Below are positions 16,771 to 25,517 of a DNA stretch of 64,000 nucleotides, piece after piece. Location: NCBI RefSeq assembly GCF_000520995.1, contig NZ_JACA01000027.1:87930-151929 (forward strand). Direction: 5' to 3'. The stretch's first letter is position 1. Each line of letters begins with the position of its first letter. The translations under genes and the position numbers were made by a program. Below the pieces are notes generated by a model. The model was not told where the DNA came from, made no database searches, and saw nothing but the letters and a program-made list of their open reading frames with translations. Source of the DNA: Aquimarina macrocephali JAMB N27. Lineage in GTDB: Bacteria; Bacteroidota; Bacteroidia; Flavobacteriales; Flavobacteriaceae.

Positions 16771-19257
16771 ATGAAAAAACTAATCATCACACTCTTTGTC
16801 GTAACTATAACGACATGCTTAACCTATTCTCAAAACAAATTACAATCTCCTGCCGAATTTTTGGGCTATGAAATAGGTGACCAATTTACACGTCATGCAG
16901 ATGTTGTAAATTATTTTAATCATGTTGCCGGCCATTCTAATATGGTAAGCTATCATACCTACGGAAAAACAAATGAACGTAGACCGTTGACTTATGCTAT
17001 TGTTTCTTCTGAAGAAAATCTAAACAACATAGAAAACATAAGATTAAACAATCTAAAAAATATTGGTATTGCAGAAGGTACAGCTAATCCAGAAGTTGCG
17101 ATTGTTTGGTTAAGTTATAATGTACATGGTAATGAAGCTTCTAGTACAGAATCTGCTATGCAAACTATCTATGAGTTAATCACTAAAAAAACCGCATGGT
17201 TAAAAAATACTGTAGTTATTATAGATCCTTGTATAAATCCTGATGGTCGTGACAGGTATGTAAACTGGTACAACCAGATAAAAGCAACACCTTATAACAC
17301 GGATCAAACCGCAACAGAACATAATGAACCATGGCCGGGTGGAAGACCAAATCATTATTTATTTGATCTTAACCGTGACTGGGCATGGGCAACACAAGTA
17401 GAATCAAGACAACGTATAAAAGCATACAATACATGGATGCCGCATATTCATGTGGATTTTCATGAACAAGGGATTAATGAACCTTATTATTTTGCGCCTG
17501 CCGCAGAACCCTTTCATGAGATTATTACGCCATGGCAAAGAGATTTTCAAACTCAAATCGGTAAGAATCATGCTCGATATTTTGATGCAGAAGGATGGTT
17601 GTTTTTTACCAGAGAACGTTTTGATTTACTATACCCTAGTTATGGAGACACCTACCCTACTTTTATGGGAGCGATAGGAATGACATATGAGCAAGCCGGG
17701 CATGGACGTGCAGGTTTAGGTATCCAAACCGACGAAGGTTATGTATTAACGCTAAAAGATCGTGCGTTACACCACACCACAACCGGATTATCAACAGTCG
17801 AAATCTCATCTAATCAAGCTACAAAACTAAATACTGAGTTTAAGAAATTCTTTAATACCACTGGGCTTAAATATAAAAGCTATGTATTAAATGGAGAAGC
17901 CGATAAGATCAATGCATTAGTAAAATTGCTGGAAACTCACGATATCAAATATGGGTATACAAATACTGCAAAAATTTCGGGATTCAATTTTAAAGAAAAT
18001 AAGCAAGGGAGTATTAATGCTAACGGAGCACTCGTGGTTAGTACTAATCAACCCAAAGGTAAAATGGTAAAAGTACTTTTTGAGCCAAACGCCAAGCTAA
18101 ATGATCCATTGACTTATGATATTACAGCATGGAGTGTACCGCATGCTTACGGATTAAATGCCATTGCTTCGACTACATTGATTCCTGCTAACGGAAATAA
18201 GAAACCTAATACTATAAATAACGTTGCCAATTCATCTGGACCAGGATATATCGCGAAATGGAATAGTATAGATGACGCTGCTTTTATGGCAGACTTATTA
18301 CGTCATAATATTAGAGTACGTTTTAGTGAAAAAGATTTTAGCAATGGTGCAGAGAATTTCAAAAAAGGAAGTCTTATTATCACCAAAAGTGATAATCGTA
18401 AAACCACTAATTACGATAAAATGGTTATTGATATTGCCAATACTCATCATCGAAAACTATATACTGCTCCTACTAGTTTTTCTAGTAAAGGGGTAGATTT
18501 TGGTTCTCCAGATGTAAAACTCATCAACAACCAACGCATTGCCGTGTTAAAAGGTAGATACACCTCTTCTTTAAGCTATGGAGAGATTTGGTATTTTTTC
18601 GAACAACAACTTAAATTTCCTATTACCTCAATTGATACAGATTATTTTAAGAATGTTGACCTTACCAAATATGATGTATTAGTTATGCCAAATGGATATT
18701 ACAACAGCTATCTGGATAAAGGAGCTTTAGATAAATTGAAAAAATGGGTAAGCAGTGGTGGTAAAGTAATCGCAATTGGTAATGCCGTAAGAACCTTTGC
18801 CGATAAAAAAGGATTTAGTCTTAAGAAAAATAAGGCTGATAAAAAAGAAAAAGACTCTATTGGTAACCTTACGCCTTATGATCAACGTGAACGAAAAAGC
18901 GTAAAAAACTTTATTACGGGAAGCATTTTCAAGACCAAAGTAGACCCATCACACCCAATGGCTTTTGGATATGATGACACTTATTTTAGTTTAAAATTAG
19001 GAAGTAGTTCTTATAAATTTCTTCAAAATGGATATAATATCGCTTATATAGAAAAACCACAAAGTGTTTCTGGATTTGCAGGGGCAGATGCCTTAAAAAA
19101 CTTGAATAACTCATTGGTATTTGGCGAATCAAGAGTAGGTAACGGAAGTATTATCTATATGGTAGACAATCCACTATTCAGATCTTTTTGGGAGAATGGA
19201 AAACTCTTCTTTGTGAATGCCATCTTTTTTGCTAATAATAATAAATTTAGAATTTAA
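16771..19257 (+). CDS. Secreted M14 zinc carboxypeptidase
   Basis: An 828-residue M14-family metallopeptidase with signal peptide (MKKLIITLFVVTITTCLTYS). The zinc site is H119 and E122 in NVHGNEASS plus H231 in VDFHEQG. INPDGRDRYVNW supplies the conserved N-P-D-G-R segment, and the catalytic glutamate is likely E307 in GMTYEQAGHG. The catalytic domain covers about residues 25-340. The C-terminal half (about 560-780) contains a glutamine-amidotransferase-like fold (YDVLVMPNGYYNSYLDKGAL), seen in large bacteroidete M14 proteins. It is probably exported for peptide use. It lies 11 bp upstream of the M3 peptidase gene and the two are probably one transcript. Confidence 0.93.
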   Translation: MKKLIITLFVVTITTCLTYSQNKLQSPAEFLGYEIGDQFTRHADVVNYFNHVAGHSNMVSYHTYGKTNERRPLTYAIVSSEENLNNIENIRLNNLKNIGIAEGTANPEVAIVWLSYNVHGNEASSTESAMQTIYELITKKTAWLKNTVVIIDPCINPDGRDRYVNWYNQIKATPYNTDQTATEHNEPWPGGRPNHYLFDLNRDWAWATQVESRQRIKAYNTWMPHIHVDFHEQGINEPYYFAPAAEPFHEIITPWQRDFQTQIGKNHARYFDAEGWLFFTRERFDLLYPSYGDTYPTFMGAIGMTYEQAGHGRAGLGIQTDEGYVLTLKDRALHHTTTGLSTVEISSNQATKLNTEFKKFFNTTGLKYKSYVLNGEADKINALVKLLETHDIKYGYTNTAKISGFNFKENKQGSINANGALVVSTNQPKGKMVKVLFEPNAKLNDPLTYDITAWSVPHAYGLNAIASTTLIPANGNKKPNTINNVANSSGPGYIAKWNSIDDAAFMADLLRHNIRVRFSEKDFSNGAENFKKGSLIITKSDNRKTTNYDKMVIDIANTHHRKLYTAPTSFSSKGVDFGSPDVKLINNQRIAVLKGRYTSSLSYGEIWYFFEQQLKFPITSIDTDYFKNVDLTKYDVLVMPNGYYNSYLDKGALDKLKKWVSSGGKVIAIGNAVRTFADKKGFSLKKNKADKKEKDSIGNLTPYDQRERKSVKNFITGSIFKTKVDPSHPMAFGYDDTYFSLKLGSSSYKFLQNGYNIAYIEKPQSVSGFAGADALKNLNNSLVFGESRVGNGSIIYMVDNPLFRSFWENGKLFFVNAIFFANNNKFRI

Positions 19258-19268
19258 ATTAAATAATC

Positions 19269-21443
19269 ATGATTAACTCACAACTCTCTACAACTTTTAA
19301 GACTGTAGCTTTATCGGCTATTGTACTTTTAGCCAGTTGTAACCAAAAGAAAGAAACTGTGGAAACAACAACAGCATCGGAACCTAAAGAGACAGCAAAT
19401 GTCTTATTAACCAAATGGACTGGTCCATATGGTGGTACTCCTGCATTCGACAAAATGAATGTCGCTGACATAAAACCAGCCCTTGAAAAAGGAATGGAGC
19501 TTAATCTTAAAGAAATTGATGAGATTGCAAATAACTCTGAGGCCCCTACTTTTGAAAATACAATAGTTGCAATGGAGAGATCCGGAGCAGAACTCGATAG
19601 AGTTTTTACATATTACGGTATCCTAAGTAGTAATATGTCTTCTCCAGAATTTAGAGACGTTCAAAAAGAAATGGCTCCTAAGCTATCAGAATTTAGTTCT
19701 AAAATATCACAAAACGAAAAGCTGTTTAAGCGAATCAAAACGGTTTATGATAATGCTCAAAAAACACCATTAGAAGCAGATCAACAACGTGTGGTGGATC
19801 TTACCTATAAGTCATTCGCCATGAATGGAGCAGAGCTGGATGAAGAAAAGAAGAAACGCTATGCAGCAATCAACAAAGAATTATCAGAACTATATACCAA
19901 CTTTTCTAATAATGTTTTAGAAGATGAAGAAGGATATGTTACCTATCTAACCAAAGATCAATTAAGCGGTTTATCAGAGCCTTTGATTAAAGCATATGCA
20001 AAAGCGGCAACCGATAGAGAGCAGGATGGTAAATATGCGGTGACCAATACGAGGTCTTCTATGGATCCTTTCCTTACCTATTCTGATGAGCGTGCTATAC
20101 GTGAAAAAGTATGGAGAACCTACTATTCTAGAGGAGACAATGGTGATACTAAGGATAATAATGAAAATATCGCCAAAATACTAAAATTAAGAAAAGAACG
20201 TGTTGGTTTATTAGGACACGATAATTATGCAGACTGGAGGCTACAAAATCGTATGGCTAAGAATCCTGACAATGCTATGAAACTTATGAATGCTGTTTGG
20301 CCAGCTGCTATAGCAAGGGTAAAAGAAGAAGTAGTTGATATGCAAGCCGTAGCAGATGCAAATGGGGATAAGATAACAATCGAACCATGGGATTATCGCT
20401 ACTATGCAGAAAAAGTAAGAAAGAAAAAATATGACCTGGATTCTGATGAAGTAAAACAATACTTACAATTAGATAAGTTAAGAGAAGCTATGTTCTTTGT
20501 TGCTGGTGAATTATTTAATTTTAAATTCACTCCTATCGAAGATGGTAAAGTTCCTGTTTTTCATGAAGATGTAAAAGTATGGGAAGTAAATGACAAAACT
20601 TCTGGAGAGCATATTGGATTATGGTATCTAGATCCGTTTGCCAGACCTGGTAAGCGATCTGGAGCATGGGCAACTACCTATAGAAGTCATACTACTTTTG
20701 ATGGTAAAAAGAATGTACTGGGATCTAATAACTCTAATTTTGTAAAACCGGCTCCGGGAGAAGCCGTTTTAGTATCATGGGATGATGCTACTACTTTTTT
20801 CCATGAATTTGGTCACGCTTTGCATTTCTTCTCCTCAGAAGTGAAATATCCAACTCTTAATGGAGGTGTACGTGATTATACAGAATTTCAATCTCAATTG
20901 TTAGAACGTTGGTTATCTACCGATAAAGTAATTGATAATTATCTTGTACATTATAAAACCGGAGAAGCTATTCCAAAAACACTGGTTGATAAAATTAAAA
21001 AAGCAGCTACCTTTAATCAAGGGTTTGCTACAACAGAATACCTGGCCTCTGCCCTAATGGATATGAAATTTCATTTAGCAGACCCAACCAATATCGATGT
21101 AGATAAATTTGAAAAAGAAACACTAACAGAATTACATATGCCAAAAGAATTAGTGATGCGTCATCGCACACCACATTTTGGACATGTCTTTTCTGGAGAA
21201 GGATATGCCACTGCATATTATGGATATATGTGGGCAGATGTACTTACCTCTGATGCAGCAGAAGCATTTGCTGAAGCTCCAGGAGGATTTTATGATAAAG
21301 AAGTTGCTGCTAAACTGGTAAAATACCTTTTTGCACCACGCAACGCTATGGATCCTGCAGAAGCATATCGCAAATTTAGAGGACGTGATGCTAAGATTGA
21401 AGCATTAATGAAAGACAGAGGATTCCCGGTTCCTAAGTCGTAA
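19269..21443 (+). CDS. dcp: M3 family peptidyl-dipeptidase lipoprotein
   Basis: An M3 (thimet oligopeptidase/Dcp-like) zinc metallopeptidase of 724 residues that cleaves short peptides. The zinc motif is HEFGHALH starting at H512. Downstream helices are also typical (GYATAYYGYMWADVL). The N-terminus is a lipoprotein signal with lipobox LLASC (C near residue 24), so it is membrane-anchored in the periplasm, unlike cytosolic E. coli Dcp. The subfamily resembles Dcp more than OpdA by length and the DPFARPGKRSGAWATTYR region, but the symbol is an inference. Probably co-transcribed with the M14 gene as a peptide-degrading pair. Confidence 0.9.
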   Translation: MINSQLSTTFKTVALSAIVLLASCNQKKETVETTTASEPKETANVLLTKWTGPYGGTPAFDKMNVADIKPALEKGMELNLKEIDEIANNSEAPTFENTIVAMERSGAELDRVFTYYGILSSNMSSPEFRDVQKEMAPKLSEFSSKISQNEKLFKRIKTVYDNAQKTPLEADQQRVVDLTYKSFAMNGAELDEEKKKRYAAINKELSELYTNFSNNVLEDEEGYVTYLTKDQLSGLSEPLIKAYAKAATDREQDGKYAVTNTRSSMDPFLTYSDERAIREKVWRTYYSRGDNGDTKDNNENIAKILKLRKERVGLLGHDNYADWRLQNRMAKNPDNAMKLMNAVWPAAIARVKEEVVDMQAVADANGDKITIEPWDYRYYAEKVRKKKYDLDSDEVKQYLQLDKLREAMFFVAGELFNFKFTPIEDGKVPVFHEDVKVWEVNDKTSGEHIGLWYLDPFARPGKRSGAWATTYRSHTTFDGKKNVLGSNNSNFVKPAPGEAVLVSWDDATTFFHEFGHALHFFSSEVKYPTLNGGVRDYTEFQSQLLERWLSTDKVIDNYLVHYKTGEAIPKTLVDKIKKAATFNQGFATTEYLASALMDMKFHLADPTNIDVDKFEKETLTELHMPKELVMRHRTPHFGHVFSGEGYATAYYGYMWADVLTSDAAEAFAEAPGGFYDKEVAAKLVKYLFAPRNAMDPAEAYRKFRGRDAKIEALMKDRGFPVPKS

Positions 21444-21467
21444 CTAAAAATAACATGTAATTAAAAT

Positions 21468-21507
21468 GCACATATGCCATTATAACAGAGGGTATATGTG
21501 TATTTTT
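21468..21507 (+). terminator. Terminator of the M14-M3 unit
   Basis: A 10-bp stem (CACATATGCC with GGTATATGTG, one G-T pair, 12-nt loop) followed by TATTTTTAT, 25 nt after the M3 gene stop. Confidence 0.65.
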
Positions 21508-21600
21508 ATATAGAAGAGAGTTATACTTCATTATAAAAATTAAACTATACGAAGTATAGAATAGATGTAGTTGTGATAAAAGAACTAATATGAAGCTTTT

Positions 21601-22401
21601 ATGAAATACATATATAAATCAGCATTTGTACTTTGTGTTCTTGTACTTTTTTTTAATGGTAAAAAATATCAAAAATCATCATCAATGGATATAGTTAGAG
21701 GACTTAAGCTTGCCATTGCCAAGTTTACGAGTTTAGAACAAAAGCTTATTGTAAAAGTTGCCAAAAAACTAGAAAACAATGGATTTCCGGTTGATGATTT
21801 AACAAGAATTCACCTCAAAAAAAGAATGCTTAATGATAAGGGTTATTATACTAAGAATGAAATTACATTTTTTGTGAACCCCGGAGTTTATAAAGAAGAT
21901 GAATTTAATTGGGGAATAGAAACAATTACTATAGACTGGGAAGACCCTTCTGTCGTAAGAACACCAGATGGAGGTATCGAGTTTGTGGTAGGTAATAAAG
22001 TAAAACCCGAAGATCTTGTGATGAGTCTTTATGGGATGAACGATTCTTATTCATACCATACACTTCTAAAAAATCATGATGGTATTGTGAAAAAAATAAA
22101 TGATATCCTAGTGACCAATGATGTAGAAGAAATTAAGAATTTTGCTTCCCAAGGGATAGTAGAACTAATTAGAAATTATCTAATAGTAATAACAGCGCAT
22201 AATGAAAATGTATATGAAATGGCAATAAGAAGGATAGATCATGACCTTATTGACTCTAATCACTTTAATGAACTCTTTGAGCAGTATCGTTTAAAAATAG
22301 ACATAAACACGTCAAGAATAGAAGTGTTAGATAGATTTGATCCAACTTTCTTTCCTACTCCCGCTCCTGCTCCAGTACCACCAATTAAAAAGAAATTTTA
22401 G
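21601..22401 (+). CDS. Unrecognised protein with proline-rich tail
   Basis: A 266-residue protein I cannot assign. It begins with a hydrophobic segment (AFVLCVLVLFF, residues 9-19) that could be a signal peptide or a short anchor. The centre is mixed alpha/beta, with ITIDWEDPSVVRTPDGGIEF followed by FVVGNK. It ends in a proline-alanine stretch (PTPAPAPVPPIKKKF). No catalytic motif is evident. It opens a plus-strand run with rsgA and three more genes, separated by 42 bp from rsgA. Confidence 0.6.
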   Translation: MKYIYKSAFVLCVLVLFFNGKKYQKSSSMDIVRGLKLAIAKFTSLEQKLIVKVAKKLENNGFPVDDLTRIHLKKRMLNDKGYYTKNEITFFVNPGVYKEDEFNWGIETITIDWEDPSVVRTPDGGIEFVVGNKVKPEDLVMSLYGMNDSYSYHTLLKNHDGIVKKINDILVTNDVEEIKNFASQGIVELIRNYLIVITAHNENVYEMAIRRIDHDLIDSNHFNELFEQYRLKIDINTSRIEVLDRFDPTFFPTPAPAPVPPIKKKF

Positions 22402-22443
22402 AGAATATAATGTAACCAAACTCTAAAAAAACAAAAACACAGA

Positions 22444-23511
22444 ATGACAATTCAAGATTTAGGATATACCAATACTTTAGAGCAGTTTAGAATCAAACAA
22501 AATTTAGATTCTTTTGAAGTAGGCAGAATACTATCTGAGCATAAAGAAAGATATGTTATTAAGACTCCTATACATGAATTTGATGCAGAACTCATTGGTA
22601 ATTTAAGATATACAGCAGAAAGCAGATATGACTTTCCTGCTGTTGGAGATTGGGTTGCCTTTTCAGAGTATGATGAAGGTAAAGCTCTAATTCATGCTAT
22701 TTATCCTCGAAACTCTATCATAGAAAGACAAGCCGTTGGAGCATCAGGAAAAGTACAAATAATCGCAACAAACATTGATTATGGTCTAATTGTCCAAGCC
22801 GTTAACCGTGATTTTAATATTAATAGATTAGAAAGGTATTTAACAATCTGTAATGCCTCTAAAGTTGAACCCATTATTATTTTAAGCAAAATTGATTTGC
22901 TAAATGAAACCGATTTGCAGAATATCATAAACCAGATAAAGCAACGAATCAAAGACATTACAATACTTACAGTTAGCAACCAAACAGTCAAAGGGTATGA
23001 TCATCTAAATCAAATTATCCAAAAAGGAAAAACATACTGTCTACTTGGATCTTCCGGAGTCGGAAAATCCACTCTTCTTAACAACCTTGCAGGTAAGCTA
23101 CAAATGAAAACAGGAGAAATAAGTTCGAGTGTAAACAAAGGAAAACATATAACAAGTCATCGAGAGTTAATTGTATTGGAAAATGGTGGTATTTTGATCG
23201 ATAATCCCGGGATGCGAGAAGTCGGGATTGCTGACACAACAAGTGGATTAGAAACTACATTCGAAACCATTATTGAATATGCTGACAATTGCAGATTTAA
23301 AGATTGCACACATGTGCATGAGGAAGGTTGCGCTATACTGGAAGCTGTTGAAAACGGAGAAATTGATAAAGACTCATATTCTAATTTTCGAAAAATGGAA
23401 AAAGAAAAAATGCATTTTGAATCAGATATCAAAGAGAGAAAAAAGAAAGATAAAGACTTAGGAAAAATGATTAGAAGTGTTCAAAAGCAGAGGAGGAATG
23501 ATAAATACTAA
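22444..23511 (+). CDS. rsgA: Ribosome small subunit-dependent GTPase A
   Basis: A circularly permuted GTPase that assists late 30S subunit maturation. The 355 residues have an N-terminal OB fold (about 25-95), a G4-like SKIDLL before the P-loop GSSGVGKST (202-210), then G2/G3 segments (DNPGMREVG), as expected for the permuted order. A C-terminal zinc-binding motif C-x4-C-x-H-x-H-x3-C lies in NCRFKDCTHVHEEGC. A lysine-rich tail follows. The roughly 20-residue N-terminal lead-in and the tail make it longer than the usual flavobacterial housekeeping form (about 315 residues, from memory), so it may be a second copy. It is flanked by unrecognised genes. Confidence 0.9.
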   Translation: MTIQDLGYTNTLEQFRIKQNLDSFEVGRILSEHKERYVIKTPIHEFDAELIGNLRYTAESRYDFPAVGDWVAFSEYDEGKALIHAIYPRNSIIERQAVGASGKVQIIATNIDYGLIVQAVNRDFNINRLERYLTICNASKVEPIIILSKIDLLNETDLQNIINQIKQRIKDITILTVSNQTVKGYDHLNQIIQKGKTYCLLGSSGVGKSTLLNNLAGKLQMKTGEISSSVNKGKHITSHRELIVLENGGILIDNPGMREVGIADTTSGLETTFETIIEYADNCRFKDCTHVHEEGCAILEAVENGEIDKDSYSNFRKMEKEKMHFESDIKERKKKDKDLGKMIRSVQKQRRNDKY

Positions 23512-23528
23512 TAAAATGTAGTCAATAT

Positions 23529-24239
23529 ATGAATAACAGTATAAAACTGGAACCAGAAAAAATCATTAAAACCATCGATCTACTCGAAAAACGAGTTTCG
23601 GATCGATTTCCTGATTCGGGACTTAGAGAGGTTTGCTTTCAATTCTTGCATACTGCTCAAAAAAGCAAGCAAAATATTGATTGGATCTCTTCTCCAAATA
23701 TTTTACTTCGTGTATTTTCTCATATGATCATACTAATCGGTTTAGGAGGTCTGATCTACAGTATCACCTATATTGATTTACAAATTGAAAATACTACCCT
23801 TGCTAATGTGGTTACTATTTCTGAAGCTATTTTTAATGATATCATACTATTAGGTGCTGCAATTTTTTTCCTTTTTTCATTAGAATCTAGACTAAAAATG
23901 AAACGAGCACTGAAATCTCTTAATGAACTCAGGGTAATTGCTCATGTTATTGATATGCATCAATTAACAAAAGATCCAAATGTCACTGATGTACCAGAAT
24001 CTGCTACAGAAAACTCTCCTAAACGAACCTTTACTAACTTTCAGCTTCAGCGATATCTTGACTATTGCTCTGAAGCCACAGCATTAGTTGGTAAAGTTGC
24101 AGCCCTATATTCTCAAAGTCTACCCGACGAGAAAGTAGTAAGGGCGGTAAACGAAATCGAAATACTAACTACAGGACTAAGTAGAAAAATATGGCAAAAA
24201 CTCATCATACTAAATGAATTAAAAGTCGATAAAAAATAA
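23529..24239 (+). CDS. Unrecognised two-helix membrane protein
   Basis: A 236-residue protein of unknown family. Two transmembrane helices are apparent (about residues 62-80, MIILIGLGGLIYSITYI, and 100-122, NDIILLGAAIFFLFSLES). They sit between a soluble helical N-terminus and a longer helical C-terminus with charged pairs. No signal peptide. It lies 17 bp after rsgA and may be co-transcribed. Could be a small scaffold or sensor; nothing in the sequence decides this. Confidence 0.65.
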   Translation: MNNSIKLEPEKIIKTIDLLEKRVSDRFPDSGLREVCFQFLHTAQKSKQNIDWISSPNILLRVFSHMIILIGLGGLIYSITYIDLQIENTTLANVVTISEAIFNDIILLGAAIFFLFSLESRLKMKRALKSLNELRVIAHVIDMHQLTKDPNVTDVPESATENSPKRTFTNFQLQRYLDYCSEATALVGKVAALYSQSLPDEKVVRAVNEIEILTTGLSRKIWQKLIILNELKVDKK

Positions 24240-24291
24240 TTAGTTGATACAAAAAACATCCTAAATCTCGTCAAGTAATAAAAATAAAAAC

Positions 24292-24768
24292 ATGAATCAA
24301 GACACTATAATCAAACAGATAACAACAGATCTTCTAGAAAGCTTTACCTATTTTGCTGATTCTAATCATACCGGGTATGACCCTTTACATCCGGTTTCTA
24401 AAATTGTATTTGCTGCTCAGGGAGAGATCACAACACCTCCGGATTTAGGCTTTATGGGATATGGTGGTGGATCTGAAGGAGAAGTCTTTAGTGATTGCGG
24501 AGTATTAGATTTAGAAGCATTTTTCCCGTTAAATGAAGAAGGCGATTATTATCGTGAAGATGATCACGAGTATAAAGAAAAATGCTTTCATAATGCTTGC
24601 CAGGGAGTCTTACAAGGTCTTACCGATATTGCTAAGAGTGATGAATTTCAAAAAATACCTAAAGAAGGTCCTGTGGTATTTGTCCTAAACCTAATAGATC
24701 AGTTTAATAAGGTACTATGTCGTATCCATCCTAACGGAGAAGTAGAATTACCACCAAAAAAGGAGTAG
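24292..24768 (+). CDS. Unrecognised acidic soluble protein
   Basis: A 158-residue protein I do not recognise, with no signal or membrane segment. It is acidic and contains a glycine-rich stretch FMGYGGGSEGEVF near residue 60 and three cysteines at about 68, 97 and 102. The C-terminus is of VVFVLNLIDQFNKVLCRIHP type. It ends 6 bp before the next gene. That next gene has an AGGAG placed before its start, a rarity in this phylum that suggests tight coupling of the two. Confidence 0.6.
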   Translation: MNQDTIIKQITTDLLESFTYFADSNHTGYDPLHPVSKIVFAAQGEITTPPDLGFMGYGGGSEGEVFSDCGVLDLEAFFPLNEEGDYYREDDHEYKEKCFHNACQGVLQGLTDIAKSDEFQKIPKEGPVVFVLNLIDQFNKVLCRIHPNGEVELPPKKE

Positions 24769-24774
24769 TATAAA

Positions 24775-25467
24775 ATGAAAAAAATCAAATCTCTATTCAT
24801 AATAATGATACTCTTCTCTTGCAATAGTGAAAAGAAACAGGTTCTTGAAAAAGAAGATGTTAAAGAAGAGAGTAGTATAAAAGACTTTACTAATTTTATT
24901 GCTGAAGGTTTTGAAATCGCTGTAGTTCAAAATGAAAAGAAGATAGCGTTTGGAGATTTGAATCAGGATGGTTATCAGGATTTTGTGGCCATAATTGTAA
25001 ATTCAAACACCAATATAGAGGATACTGATCCCGAAGAGGTTAGAATTGCTATATACGAAGGATCAGAAAATGATACATATAAACAAAAAGCACTAAGCGG
25101 AAACTTAACTTCTGCTTTTATTTATAATGAAAATCCATCACTTAAAATAACAACCCATATACTAAGTATTAGTCATCAATCTATGAGGCATGACTATGAA
25201 ATAAAATTTAGATTCGAAAAAAAATACAATGACTATATGCTTATTGGCTCAGAATTAAACAACTACGGGAATGCTACTCACGATGGGGCTGGAAACACCA
25301 GTATTAATTTCTTAACAAAAACAAAGGTTAAGAAAACATTAGAATATGATCATGAAAAAGAAGAATTAAAAGAACTGAAACCCGTTGTAACAAAAATCGA
25401 AGAGGACCTAATATCAATTACTCAAATTAGTGATCTTACTATATATAAAATTATAGGAAACGAATAA
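24775..25467 (+). CDS. Lipoprotein with one calcium-loop-like repeat
   Basis: A 230-residue predicted lipoprotein (lipobox LFSC, C16). The segment AFGDLNQDGYQDFVAII has the DxNxDGxxD form of a VCBS/FG-GAP or EF-hand-like calcium loop. The remainder is beta-rich. Function unknown. The start is set by the ATG at 24775, preceded by AAGGAG at 24760-24765. It is followed 50 bp later by the M16 peptidase gene and could be its companion; that is a guess from order only. Confidence 0.65.
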   Translation: MKKIKSLFIIMILFSCNSEKKQVLEKEDVKEESSIKDFTNFIAEGFEIAVVQNEKKIAFGDLNQDGYQDFVAIIVNSNTNIEDTDPEEVRIAIYEGSENDTYKQKALSGNLTSAFIYNENPSLKITTHILSISHQSMRHDYEIKFRFEKKYNDYMLIGSELNNYGNATHDGAGNTSINFLTKTKVKKTLEYDHEKEELKELKPVVTKIEEDLISITQISDLTIYKIIGNE

Positions 25468-25517
25468 TAACTAATGCTATATACAAAAATTTCATACTCA
25501 TCAATACTTTATCAATC

